Origin: Nocardioides renjunii
Lineage (GTDB): Bacteria > Actinomycetota > Actinomycetes > Propionibacteriales > Nocardioidaceae
Reading direction: 5' to 3'
Assembly: GCF_034661175.1 (NCBI RefSeq)
Contig: NZ_CP141058.1
Span: forward strand, 2,728,001 to 2,792,000
DNA length: 64,000 nucleotides
Every line of letters begins with the position of its first letter. The first letter of the stretch is position 1. The position numbers were made by a program, and so were the translations under genes. The notes below the pieces were generated by a model. The model saw only the letters and a list, made by a program, of their open reading frames with translations. It was not told the origin of the DNA and did not search any database. Positions 28,263 through 36,650 of this stretch are shown here, piece by piece.

Positions 28263-31200
28263 TCATCCCGGGCTCCCCGGGCTGCGGTGCCACAGCTTGC
28301 GCGCGACGTCGCGGGCATCGTCGCCGGCGGGCCTGACGTCGGCGTAGGGCGAGAGCTGGAAGCCACTGGTGTGCACGAGGACCCGGCGCCGGGCCGGCTC
28401 GTGGTCGTCCTGCGCCAGCGCCTCGGGGACGCGGGCCAGCTCGGCCCGCACCAGCCCGACGCCCTCCTCGTCGGTGCGACCGCGCTGCCACAGCGCGTGC
28501 AGGACCGGCAGCTCCCACGCGCCGGTGGCGCGCACCGAGACACCGCGGCGTCCCGTGCGCCGCAGCTCACCGCGCACCAGCAGCAGCCAGGACGAGAACA
28601 CGGTGGTGGCGTAGGGGCCCTGTGCGTCCTCGAAGAACGTGGCGTCGACCGGTCCGGTTCCGTCGTCGAGGGTCAGGAACACCACCCGGCGACCGGACCT
28701 GATCGGCGGGGTCTGGGTGGCGACCTTCACCCCCGCCACCAGCAGCTCGGCACGGCTGCGGCGGCGCAGCAGGTCGCGGCTGCGGGTCACCCCGAGCGCG
28801 TCGAGGAACGGGTCGTAGGCGGCGACGGCGTGCTGGCTGACGTCGAGGCCGAGGATCTCCAGCTCGGCCCGCATCCGCTCCACGGTCGTCATCTCGGGCA
28901 GCCCCGTCGGCTGCTCCCCCGGCTCGCCCGGCTCGTCGCCCAGCCGGAGCGTGAGCTGCACCGAGTCCGCCGCGACCACCGGCCGGGCCGCCCGCGACTG
29001 GGCCGCCGCGCGGGCCCAGACCCCGCCGTCGGCGAGGGCGTGCCGCTCGACGGGCCCCGACGCCGCCCGGACGGCGGGGTCGGAGCTGTTGCGCGCTGCC
29101 GCGTCCACCGCCGCGGTGGTGGCCGGGAGGGGCGTACGACGGGTCGCCGGTGCGCGGCCGCGGGCCCGCGAGGCGCGGTCGATCGAGCGGGCGTGGAGGT
29201 CGAGCTCGGCGACCTGGAGCAGCAGGTCGCGCCGGGTCACCCGGCCGCGCCGGGTGACGGCCTGCTCCCCCGACCCGATGCCGTAGACCCCGTCGAACCC
29301 GCCCGCCAGCACCAGCCGCTCGAGGATCGGCCGGGACACCCGTGCGCGGTGGAAGAAGTCGGACAGGGAGACGTAGGGGGCGCCGTCGCGGGCCTCCACG
29401 ATGCGGGCGACCTCCGACTCGCTGATGCCCTTGACGTCGGTGAGGGAGAGCCGGATCGCGTGCCCGCCCCCGCCGGTCTCGCCGTCACTGGCGTCGCCCT
29501 CGTCCTCGTCGCCCTGGTCCTCGTCGCCCTCGTCCTCGTCACGCTCGACGACGTAGGTGGACGCGCTCGCGTTGACGTCGAGGCCGCGGACGCCGACACC
29601 GAACTGGCGGGCGTCGTCGAGGATGAGCCGCTTGGGGTACATGCCGGGGTCGTGGGTGAGCACACCGGCCAGGAAGTGGGCCGGCCAGTGGGCCTTGAGC
29701 CACGCCGACTGGTAGGTCGGGAGCGCGAAGGCGGCGGCGTGGGCCTTGCAGAACCCGAACGACGCGAAGGCCTTCAGCACCTTCCAGATCTCCTCGACCA
29801 GCGACACGTCGTAGCCCCGGGCCAGCGCACGGGGACCGAACCATGCCCTGGTCGCGGCCATCCCGTCGGGATCGCCGAGCGCACGGCGCTTCTCGTCGGC
29901 CTCGGCGAAGGAGACGCCGCCGAACCGGGCGATGATCTCGATGACCTGCTCGTGGAACACCACCACGCCGCGGGTCGGACCGAGGATGGGCCGCAGGTCG
30001 TCGTGGAGGTAGTGGGCGGTCCGCCACCCCTGCTTGACCTCGAGGTAGGGGGTGATCATGTCGCTCTTGACCGGCCCCGGACGGAACAGCGAGATGTCGG
30101 TGATGATGTCGTCGAAGCTCTCGATGCCGGACTTGCCGACGAGCTCGCGCTGACCGGGCGACTCGATCTGGAAGACGCCGAGGGTCCGCGCCGTGCTGAT
30201 CATGTCGAAGGTCGTCGAGTCGTCGAAGGGCACCACCACCTCGTCGTCGAGGTCGATGCGGACGCCGTCGACCCGCTCCACCTCCGCGACCGCGTGCGCC
30301 ATCGCCGACTGCATCCGGATGCCGAGGACGTCGAGCTTGAGCAGGCCGAGCTCCTCGACGTCGTCCTTGTCGAACTGGCTCATCGGGAAGCCGGCCCAGG
30401 ACGCCTCGACCGGCGTGCGGTCGAGCAGCGTCGCGTCGGACAGCAGCACGCCGCAGGGGTGGACCGCGATGTGCCGCGGCAGGCCGTCGAGGCGCTCGAC
30501 GAGGCCAAAGAAGCGGTCGAGGCCGCCGTCGGCGAGGCCGCCGACCCGCAGCTCGGGGAGGTCGCGCAGCGCCATCCGGGCGTCGCGGGCGCGGATGTGG
30601 GGGAACGCCTTGGCGATGGCGTCGATCTCGCCCGGCGGCATCCCGAGCGCGGCGCCAACGTCGCGGACGGCGTGGCGGACGCGGTAGGTGTCCATCATCG
30701 ACACGCACACGCACCGCTCGCCACCGAACCGGTCGAGGATCGCGCGGTAGACCTCCTCGCGCCGGGCGGACTCCACGTCGATGTCGATGTCGGGCAGCGA
30801 GGCGCGCAGCGGCGACAGGAACCTCTCCATCAGCAGGCCGTGGCGGATCGGGTCGACGCCGGAGATGCCGAGCAGGTAGTTGACGAGGCTCCCGGCACCC
30901 GAGCCGCGCGCCGCCCGCCGCACACCCATCTCGCCGATCAGGTCGGTGACGTCGGCGACGGTGAGGAAGTAGGAGGCGTAGCCCAGCGTGCGGATGGTCT
31001 CGAGCTCCTGGTCGAGCCTCGTCCAGATCCGCATCCTCGGCGCGTCGCCGTAGCGCGCGCCGACCGCCGACTCGCAGCGCTGGCGGAGCGCGACGTCGGC
31101 GGACGGTGCCGTCGTGTCGGACAGCGCGAGCTCGGGAAAGTGCACCTCACCCAGGCCGAGGTCGGTGCGCGGGTCGAGCGCGCACCTGTCGGCGACCGCT

Positions 31201-32147
31201 CGGGTCCGCGCGAGCAGCCGCCGGGCCTCCCCGTCACTGTCGTGCCCGAGCCCGGCGAGCCGGCACACCTCCTCGGCGACCTCGTGCATCTGCTTGCCGG
31301 ACTTGAGGAAGCCCTCGGCGTTGCCCCGGCCGGCGTCGGGGCCGATGTCGCGCAGGCTGGCCGAGCCGAGGGGGACGAGCCGGCGGGCGGCGTCGAGGAC
31401 GTCGACGGTCGGGGCGTCGAGCCGGTCGGCGTAGCGCACGGCGTTGGTCAGCACCGTGGTGAGGCCGGCGGTGCGGGCGATGCCGGCCATCCGGGCCGCG
31501 TGGGGGGACGAGCCCGGTCCCCACGCTCCCTGCCGGCCACCGAGCCGGTGGGAGACGAGCTCGACGACGAGGTTCTCCCGGGCGACGACCTCGAGCCAGG
31601 GAGCGAGCGCGGCGAGCCCGAGGTCGTCACGGCGCCGGGTCGCGGCGACTCCCAGCTCCGAGGACGGGCCGAGCAGGACGAGCACGTCACCGCCGGCGAG
31701 GTGGGGAGCCACCACGTCGAGGGTGGCGACCGGACGGCCGCGCTCCCCCGACAGGTGGACCGCGGAGACCATCCGGCAGAGCGCGGCCCAGCCGGTCCGC
31801 CCGCTGGCGAGGAACGTCACCCGGGCGCTGCCACCCTGCTGGGAGGAGGGGTCGCGCAGCGCGCCGCCACGCACGGGTGTACGCCGCGGGGCCGGTCGAC
31901 CCGCGCCTGCGGGACCGGGGCCGGTCGGCGCGACCGCGAGGTCGACACCCAGCACCGGGCGGATGCCGGCCGACTCGGCGGCGCGGACGAACTTCACCGC
32001 GCCGTAGGTGCCGTCGCGGTCGGTGAGCGCGAGCGTGTCCATCTCCTGCTCCGCGGCCCGCTCCACCAGGACGTGCGGGTGCGAGGCGCCGTACTGGAGG
32101 GAGTAGCCGGAAGCGACGTGGAGGTGGACGAACGGGTCAGGCGACAC
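28263..32147 (-). CDS. dnaE2: Error-prone DNA polymerase III alpha subunit (DnaE2 type)
   Basis: 1294-residue C-family polymerase. The PHP domain begins HLHVASGYSLQYGASHP, as in DnaE2. Palm aspartates are in PDIDIDVES (near residue 450) and LKLDVLGI (near 604). A helix-hairpin-helix and a C-terminal OB fold follow. An acidic low-complexity run of Glu/Asp/Gly repeats interrupts the protein near residues 866-890, and there is a Gly/Pro/Arg-rich insert after the PHP start; both make it longer than usual DnaE2. The GTG at 32147 overlaps the HEPN gene by 11 bases. It is expected to do translesion synthesis during the SOS response. Confidence 0.95.
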   Translation of the reverse strand: MSPDPFVHLHVASGYSLQYGASHPHVLVERAAEQEMDTLALTDRDGTYGAVKFVRAAESAGIRPVLGVDLAVAPTGPGPAGAGRPAPRRTPVRGGALRDPSSQQGGSARVTFLASGRTGWAALCRMVSAVHLSGERGRPVATLDVVAPHLAGGDVLVLLGPSSELGVAATRRRDDLGLAALAPWLEVVARENLVVELVSHRLGGRQGAWGPGSSPHAARMAGIARTAGLTTVLTNAVRYADRLDAPTVDVLDAARRLVPLGSASLRDIGPDAGRGNAEGFLKSGKQMHEVAEEVCRLAGLGHDSDGEARRLLARTRAVADRCALDPRTDLGLGEVHFPELALSDTTAPSADVALRQRCESAVGARYGDAPRMRIWTRLDQELETIRTLGYASYFLTVADVTDLIGEMGVRRAARGSGAGSLVNYLLGISGVDPIRHGLLMERFLSPLRASLPDIDIDVESARREEVYRAILDRFGGERCVCVSMMDTYRVRHAVRDVGAALGMPPGEIDAIAKAFPHIRARDARMALRDLPELRVGGLADGGLDRFFGLVERLDGLPRHIAVHPCGVLLSDATLLDRTPVEASWAGFPMSQFDKDDVEELGLLKLDVLGIRMQSAMAHAVAEVERVDGVRIDLDDEVVVPFDDSTTFDMISTARTLGVFQIESPGQRELVGKSGIESFDDIITDISLFRPGPVKSDMITPYLEVKQGWRTAHYLHDDLRPILGPTRGVVVFHEQVIEIIARFGGVSFAEADEKRRALGDPDGMAATRAWFGPRALARGYDVSLVEEIWKVLKAFASFGFCKAHAAAFALPTYQSAWLKAHWPAHFLAGVLTHDPGMYPKRLILDDARQFGVGVRGLDVNASASTYVVERDEDEGDEDQGDEDEGDASDGETGGGGHAIRLSLTDVKGISESEVARIVEARDGAPYVSLSDFFHRARVSRPILERLVLAGGFDGVYGIGSGEQAVTRRGRVTRRDLLLQVAELDLHARSIDRASRARGRAPATRRTPLPATTAAVDAAARNSSDPAVRAASGPVERHALADGGVWARAAAQSRAARPVVAADSVQLTLRLGDEPGEPGEQPTGLPEMTTVERMRAELEILGLDVSQHAVAAYDPFLDALGVTRSRDLLRRRSRAELLVAGVKVATQTPPIRSGRRVVFLTLDDGTGPVDATFFEDAQGPYATTVFSSWLLLVRGELRRTGRRGVSVRATGAWELPVLHALWQRGRTDEEGVGLVRAELARVPEALAQDDHEPARRRVLVHTSGFQLSPYADVRPAGDDARDVARKLWHRSPGSPG

Positions 32148-32538
32148 TGGCGTGCGGCACCAGGCCCAGCGCCTGCTCGACCACCGCCAGGAACCGGTCG
32201 GAGTCGCGGACCAAGTCGTCGGCCTCGCGCTCGGTGACGGCGCGCGTCGACCCGGCCTCGGCGGCGGCCCGCTTGGCGGCGCCGGCGGCGAAGAAGCTCG
32301 CCCACTCGGACAGCTCAGGAGCGACCTCGGCCAGCAGCACCCACGCGTTCTTCTGCCGCCGACCGCGCGGTGCCGGCCGGGCACGCGCCGCGAGCAGCGC
32401 CGCCGCGGCGCACAGCGCCGCGACGTGGGCGCAGGCGTAGCGGGTGGGCACGTCGCGTGCGGTGATCGCGTCGTGCAGGGAGGTCGCCGACCGCTGCAGG
32501 TAGTGGTGGGCGGTGGCCGGGAGCAGGTGGGGAGTCAT
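32137..32538 (-). CDS. SAV_6107-type HEPN domain protein
   Basis: 133-residue helical protein. Helices carry HHYLQRSATSLHDAI and RYACAHVAALCAAAALL; an R-x4-H motif is visible in RYACAH, and the position before a dnaE2 gene matches the actinobacterial SAV_6107 HEPN family. HEPN proteins often act as RNases or nucleotide-related factors, but the function of this family is not established. The ATG at 32538 has GAGGGGAG upstream with suitable spacing. It overlaps dnaE2 by 11 bases and lies 13 bases after DUF6504. Confidence 0.85.
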   Translation of the reverse strand: MTPHLLPATAHHYLQRSATSLHDAITARDVPTRYACAHVAALCAAAALLAARARPAPRGRRQKNAWVLLAEVAPELSEWASFFAAGAAKRAAAEAGSTRAVTEREADDLVRDSDRFLAVVEQALGLVPHASVA

Positions 32539-32551
32539 CACGTCGCTCCCC

Positions 32552-32854
32552 TCAGTCCAGGCAGCCGACGAGCTGCCAGCGCCCGTCGGTCCAGTCGAAG
32601 GACAGGTCGAAGACGCCGTAGGTCTCCTGCTCGCCGCGGCCGGCCTCCACCCGCCACAGCTCGCGCTCGGCCACCAGGTCGGCCACCGGGTCGGACACCG
32701 CACCGTCGTCGCCCCGCCCCTGCCACCACGGGCCGGTCTCCACCCAGTGGGCGACGATCGCCCGCACCTTCCACAACCGCCCGCGCCACAGGAACTGGTC
32801 GGGGTCCTCCGCCTCGCCTCGTCGCACCTCGACGGGGTCGTCGTACTGCCTCAT
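32552..32854 (-). CDS. DUF6504 family protein
   Basis: 100-residue protein opening MRQYDDPVEVRRGE, with DQFLWRGRLWKVRAIVAHWVE and a C-terminal DLSFDWTDGRWQLVGCLD. It resembles the DUF6504 family found beside dnaE2 genes in actinobacteria; function is unknown. The sequence pattern suggests a small beta-rich fold. The ATG at 32854 follows GAGGAGG. It is the first gene after the LexA-type box, so it leads the damage-inducible operon. Confidence 0.85.
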   Translation of the reverse strand: MRQYDDPVEVRRGEAEDPDQFLWRGRLWKVRAIVAHWVETGPWWQGRGDDGAVSDPVADLVAERELWRVEAGRGEQETYGVFDLSFDWTDGRWQLVGCLD

Positions 32855-32935
32855 CGCGCCTCCTCGACACATCCGTCGACCCCGGGGCCGACCCGGGCGG
32901 AGGTGGGGGTCGAGGTCACCGCCACCCGGGTCGCA

Positions 32936-32951
32936 TCGAACATGTGTTCGA
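32936..32951 (-). promoter_or_regulatory. LexA-type SOS box
   Basis: TCGAACATGTGTTCGA is a perfect TCGAAC-N4-GTTCGA palindrome, the mycobacterial/actinobacterial LexA consensus. It lies immediately downstream of a -10 hexamer, about 80 bases before the DUF6504 ATG, so LexA bound here would block transcription of DUF6504-HEPN-dnaE2. Confidence 0.92.
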
Positions 32952-32963
32952 ACACCCAGAACG

Positions 32964-32991
32964 GTACTACCCCCCACCGACAACGCGTCAA
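32964..32991 (-). promoter_or_regulatory. Promoter of the SOS-type dnaE2 operon
   Basis: Minus-strand TTGACG (32986-32991) and TAGTAC (32964-32969) separated by 16 bases. The predicted start site falls just before the LexA-type box at 32936-32951. Confidence 0.7.
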
Positions 32992-33029
32992 GGCCCGTCC
33001 ACCGATCCGGCGGACGCGGCGCCAATCGG

Positions 33030-33497
33030 TCAGTCGTCGCGCAGGTGGGACGTGGTCTCGCGCTGCCAGAGGAAGAAGACCAGGGCGAGGCCCTCGACGA
33101 TGACCAGCGCGGAGAGCACCACGAAGATCACCGGCAGGTGCGCGTCGAGGCAGACGGCGCCGACGAGGACGCCGACGCCGGCGGTGGCGGCGAGGACCGG
33201 CCGGGTCCAGGCGTGCCCGCCGAGGAAGAACGAGCCGAGGACCAGCGCGAGCAGGGCGAAGCCGACGAACGCCACCACCGACAGCGCGACGAAGCCGGGC
33301 ACGATCGGGCTCTCGCGCAGCTGCTCGATCCCACCCTGGGCGAGGATGTCCTGGGCCGACGGGTTGCCCTCCGCCCAGCCGAGGACCACCTCGTCGCGCA
33401 TCCACCAGATCAGCAGGGTGATCACGCCGGAGGTGGCCACGATCAGGCCCAGCGCTCGCACGCTGTTGAGCACAGGTCCGGGCAGGTCGCGCGCCAT
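33030..33497 (-). CDS. Hypothetical four-helix membrane protein
   Basis: 155-residue integral membrane protein not recognised as a named family. Four hydrophobic segments lie near residues 12-32, 66-90, 100-120 and 122-145; between the first two is a hydrophilic loop (DEVVLGWAEGNPSAQ). The C terminus is charged. The ATG at 33497 has GGGGGAC upstream. It ends just upstream of the SOS promoter but is read in the same direction; a link to DNA repair is not implied. Confidence 0.75.
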   Translation of the reverse strand: MARDLPGPVLNSVRALGLIVATSGVITLLIWWMRDEVVLGWAEGNPSAQDILAQGGIEQLRESPIVPGFVALSVVAFVGFALLALVLGSFFLGGHAWTRPVLAATAGVGVLVGAVCLDAHLPVIFVVLSALVIVEGLALVFFLWQRETTSHLRDD

Positions 33498-33529
33498 CTG
33501 ATGTCCCCCTGGGCAGTCGTCGTCGTCGC

Positions 33530-33535
33530 TAGGCT
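33530..33535 (+). promoter_or_regulatory. Leaderless -10 element for the YbaK-like gene
   Basis: TAGGCT ends 6 bases before the ATG at 33542, with no Shine-Dalgarno. Confidence 0.6.
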
Positions 33536-33541
33536 CGCATC

Positions 33542-34045
33542 ATGTCGATCGAGCACGCATCCGTCGCCTCATTCCGAGGCGAGCTCTCCCGGCGCGGCGG
33601 CACCGGTGACGTGGTCATCCTGCCCGACAGCGCCCACACCGCGGCACTCGCCGCGGCGGCCCTCGGCTGCGAGGTCGGCGCCATCGCCAACAGCCTCCTC
33701 TTCGACGCCGACGGCGAGCCGGTGCTGATCCTCACCTCGGGCGCCCACCGCGTGGACACCGGGGCGGTCGCGGCGCGCATCGGCGTGGGTCGCCTCAAGA
33801 GGGCCGACCCCGACTTTGTGCGCCGCCACACCGGCCAGGTGATCGGCGGCGTCTCCCCCATCGACCACCCCGCCCCGATCCGCACGTGGATCGACCCGTG
33901 GCTGCGACAGCACGACGTGGTGTGGGCGGCGGCCGGGCACCCGGCGGCCGTGTTCTCCTCGACCTATGACGAGCTGGTCGCGATGACGGGCGCCGTCGAG
34001 GTCGAGGTGGAGCCCGAGGTGCAGTCCGAGGTCGACGAGCCGTGA
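33542..34045 (+). CDS. YbaK/EbsC family protein (aminoacyl-tRNA deacylase-like)
   Basis: 167-residue protein with the YbaK/ProRS-associated fold; relatives hydrolyse mischarged aminoacyl-tRNA in trans. Motifs are LGCEVGAIANSLLFDADGEP, AHRVDTGAVAARIG, and VIGGVSPIDHP. At residue 50 the sequence reads ANSLLF where catalytic YbaK members have a Lys (K-S/T-L-V-F), so activity may differ; the assignment is to the family, not to a substrate. The C terminus has a short run of Glu/Val. The start is set by a leaderless promoter signature. Confidence 0.88.
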   Translation: MSIEHASVASFRGELSRRGGTGDVVILPDSAHTAALAAAALGCEVGAIANSLLFDADGEPVLILTSGAHRVDTGAVAARIGVGRLKRADPDFVRRHTGQVIGGVSPIDHPAPIRTWIDPWLRQHDVVWAAAGHPAAVFSSTYDELVAMTGAVEVEVEPEVQSEVDEP

Positions 34046-34073
34046 CGTCGGACGAGGCTGGCAGGATCGACGC

Positions 34074-34664
34074 GTGGACGCCCTCGCACTGACCTTCTCC
34101 AGCGGGTGGGCGAGCGGCATCAACGCCTACCTCGTCGTCCTGGTGCTGGGCCTCGCCGACCGCTTCGGCACCGTCGCAGACATCCCCGACGTGCTGGGCC
34201 GGTGGGACGTCCTCGCCGTGGCCGGATTCCTCTTCACGATGGAGTTCGTCGCGGACAAGATCCCCTACATCGACTCGACGTGGGACGCGTTCTCCACCGC
34301 GATCCGACCCACCGCCGGTGCCGTGATCGGCATCCTGCTCGCCGGTGACGCGTCCTCGCTCGACCAGGCCGTGCTCGGCGTCGTCGGCGGCGGCACCGCG
34401 CTGCTCAGCCACCTCGCCAAGGCCGGCGGCCGGCTCGCGATCAACTCCTCCCCCGAGCCGGTGACCAACGTCGTCGCCAGCCTCACCGAGGACGCCGCCG
34501 TGCTCGGCGTCGTGTGGTTCTCCCTCGAGCACCCGCAGGCGGCCGCGGCCATCGCCGGGGTGCTGCTGCTCGTCGGGCTGGTCCTGCTGGTCGTCCTCAC
34601 CCGACTGGTCCGACGGGGTTGGCGCCGGTGGAAGAAGAAGGACCCGGTGCACCCCACCGCCTGA
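34074..34664 (+). CDS. DUF4126 domain membrane protein
   Basis: 196-residue membrane protein of the DUF4126 family, with ASGINAYLVVLVLGLADRFG, MEFVADKIPYIDSTWD and glycine-rich helices. It has about five hydrophobic segments and a basic C terminus (RRGWRRWKKKD). Function is unknown. The start is GTG at 34074; CAGGAT, an imperfect -10, ends 6 bases before it. It follows the YbaK-like gene by 28 bases and may be co-transcribed. Confidence 0.85.
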   Translation: MDALALTFSSGWASGINAYLVVLVLGLADRFGTVADIPDVLGRWDVLAVAGFLFTMEFVADKIPYIDSTWDAFSTAIRPTAGAVIGILLAGDASSLDQAVLGVVGGGTALLSHLAKAGGRLAINSSPEPVTNVVASLTEDAAVLGVVWFSLEHPQAAAAIAGVLLLVGLVLLVVLTRLVRRGWRRWKKKDPVHPTA

Positions 34665-34678
34665 CCACGACCGGGTCC

Positions 34679-34684
34679 TAGGGT
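34679..34684 (+). promoter_or_regulatory. Leaderless -10 element for the FAD oxidoreductase
   Basis: TAGGGT ends 6 bases before the GTG at 34691; there is no ribosome binding site. Confidence 0.6.
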
Positions 34685-34690
34685 TCCCCC

Positions 34691-36004
34691 GTGGCTCGTG
34701 TCGTGGTGATCGGTGGCGGCTTCGGCGGCATGGCCGCCGCGGCCCGGCTCGCCAAGCTCGGCCACGAGGTCACCCTCCTCGAGCGCTCGGCCCGGCTCGG
34801 TGGCGCCCTGACGACCCTCGAGGTCGACGGCTTCGCGTGGGACGCCGGACCGAGCAGCACGCTGCTCCCGGCCGTCGTGCGCGACCTCTTCCGCAAGTCC
34901 GGGCGTCCGCTCGAGCGCGAGGTCGACCTCCAGCCGCTCGACCCGGTGCGCGAGCACCGGTTCGCCGACGGGTCGTCCGTGCGGCTGCCCGGCGGGTCGC
35001 GCGCGGCGCAGCTCGCGGCGTTCGAGCAGCTGGGACCGGGCCTCGGACAGCAGTGGGTCGACCACGTCGCGTCGTACGGCGACACGTGGGAGCTGCTGCG
35101 CAAGGAGTGGTTCGAGCGCCCCTTCGACGACGACGTCGCACCACGCGAGCTGATCGCCCTGCTCGACCGCCGCGAGTCGCTGCACAAGAGGCTCCGTCGG
35201 ACGTTCCGCGACGAGCGGCTGCGGCTGGTGGCGGGGCACCGGCTGGTGATGGACGGCCACGCGCTGCGCGACGTGCCCGTCCTCGCCGGCGTCGACGTCT
35301 ACCTCGAGCAGCGGTTCGGGGCGTGGACCGTGCCCGGTGGGCTCGCCGCGCTGGGCACGGCCATGGCCGACCGGCTCACGCTCCGCGGCGTCAGCGTGCT
35401 CACCGGCACGGACGCGACCGACCTGGTCGTGCGCGAGGGCCGGGTCGCCGCGGTGCGGACCCGGCAGGACGGGGTCCGGGCGCAGGTCGACGCCGACCAC
35501 GCGGTCGTCGCGATCGACCCGCGACGGCTCCCGGCGCTCGCGCCCTACGTCCGGCGCACGACGCCGGCCATGCCTCCCGCGGTCAGCCACGTCGGGCTCG
35601 ACGGCGACGTGCCCGACCTGCCCCACGAGGTCGTCCTGCACGGCGACCCGCTCCTCGTGGTCCGGACCGGCGGGCGCGCGCCCGCCGGCGGTGCCGCCTG
35701 GACGGTGCTGGCCCGCGGCACGATCACCGAGGACGTGCTGACCGGGCTCGCCCGCCACGGCCTCGACGTCCGCGAGCGGGTCGTCGCGCGCGTCGACCGC
35801 AGCCCGCGCGAGCTCGTGGAGGCCTGGGGCGGCTCGCCGCACGGCATGCGGTGGCAGGGGCCGCGGACCGCACGCACCCGACTGGGACCACGCACGCCGA
35901 TCGCAGGCGTGCTGGCCGCGGGCGCCCACGCGACGACGGGCTCGGGGCTGCCGTTCGCCGGGCTCAGCGCGGCCCGCGTCGCCGACCTGGTGGGGCGCGC
36001 CTGA
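34691..36004 (+). CDS. FAD-dependent oxidoreductase, phytoene desaturase-like
   Basis: 437-residue flavoprotein. The N-terminal Rossmann motif is VVVIGGGFGGMAAAARLAKLGHEV with a following ERSARLGGAL, typical of the amine oxidase/phytoene desaturase superfamily; a C-terminal FAD-binding segment reads GVLAAGAHATTGSGLPFAGLS. It lies near, but not adjacent to, a polyprenyl diphosphate synthase, and no phytoene synthase is seen, so a carotenoid role is not proved. It is convergent with the SIMPL gene, one base apart. Confidence 0.86.
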   Translation: MARVVVIGGGFGGMAAAARLAKLGHEVTLLERSARLGGALTTLEVDGFAWDAGPSSTLLPAVVRDLFRKSGRPLEREVDLQPLDPVREHRFADGSSVRLPGGSRAAQLAAFEQLGPGLGQQWVDHVASYGDTWELLRKEWFERPFDDDVAPRELIALLDRRESLHKRLRRTFRDERLRLVAGHRLVMDGHALRDVPVLAGVDVYLEQRFGAWTVPGGLAALGTAMADRLTLRGVSVLTGTDATDLVVREGRVAAVRTRQDGVRAQVDADHAVVAIDPRRLPALAPYVRRTTPAMPPAVSHVGLDGDVPDLPHEVVLHGDPLLVVRTGGRAPAGGAAWTVLARGTITEDVLTGLARHGLDVRERVVARVDRSPRELVEAWGGSPHGMRWQGPRTARTRLGPRTPIAGVLAAGAHATTGSGLPFAGLSAARVADLVGRA

Positions 36005-36005
36005 G

Positions 36006-36614
36006 TCAGTGGGCGAGCTCCCACACCACGGTCACCGTCGTCGTCATCGTCGCCTCGCCGGGCTCGAGACCGCCCGCCTGGTCGCGGGCCAGGGCCAGCT
36101 TCGCCACCGGGGACGGCCCGTGGCCGCCGTCGGCCTCGACGATCGTCTGCACCGCGCCGAGCCCGGCGCCGGCCATCCGGGCGAGCTGGGCGGCGCGGTC
36201 GCGGGCGTCGTGGAACGCCGCCTCGCGGGCCTTGGCCCCGGCACCGTGGTCCTCGGTGACCTCGAGGCCCACGCTGTCGATCGCTAGCCGGTCACCGACC
36301 TCGTCGGCGAGCGCAGCCAGCATCGCGCCCGCGGCGGCGAGGTCGGCGCACGCGATGGCGTAGGAGTGGCGCGCCTCGAAGCCGGCCTCGCGGCCCTCGT
36401 GGTCGCGGGCCGGCCAGACGGTGATGCCGGTCGAGGCGGTCCGCCGCTCGTCGGTGTGCCGCAGGGCGACCTCGACCACCGACGCGGCGGCGGCCGACAT
36501 GACCGAGAAGGCCTCCGCGACGCCGCTGCCACGCCCGACCGCCGCGAGCCGGACGACCGCGGAGTCCGGAGCAACGCTGGCGGTGCCGGTCCCGGTCACG
36601 GTGACGGTCTGCAT
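36006..36614 (-). CDS. SIMPL (DUF541) domain protein
   Basis: 202-residue SIMPL-domain protein, opening MQTVTVTGTGTASVAPDSAVVRL, with the repeat-like AREAAFHDARDRAAQLARMAG typical of the family. Some SIMPL proteins are periplasmic and stress-linked; no signal peptide is seen here, so it is probably cytoplasmic. Function is unknown. The ATG at 36614 is decided by TACGGT (36621-36626) ending 6 bases upstream. Confidence 0.88.
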   Translation of the reverse strand: MQTVTVTGTGTASVAPDSAVVRLAAVGRGSGVAEAFSVMSAAAASVVEVALRHTDERRTASTGITVWPARDHEGREAGFEARHSYAIACADLAAAGAMLAALADEVGDRLAIDSVGLEVTEDHGAGAKAREAAFHDARDRAAQLARMAGAGLGAVQTIVEADGGHGPSPVAKLALARDQAGGLEPGEATMTTTVTVVWELAH

Positions 36615-36620
36615 GCCCTC

Positions 36621-36626
36621 ACCGTA
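36621..36626 (-). promoter_or_regulatory. Leaderless -10 element for the SIMPL gene
   Basis: TACGGT on the minus strand ends 6 bases before the ATG at 36614. Confidence 0.55.
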
Positions 36627-36650
36627 GTGGGCCCGGCGCGGACCTGTCGG

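Noticed and set aside
27972..32237. Very long plus-strand open frame opposite dnaE2
   Set aside because: It is antisense to a polymerase with clear catalytic motifs; long shadow frames are expected in such GC-rich DNA, and its translation is low-complexity with no recognisable domain.
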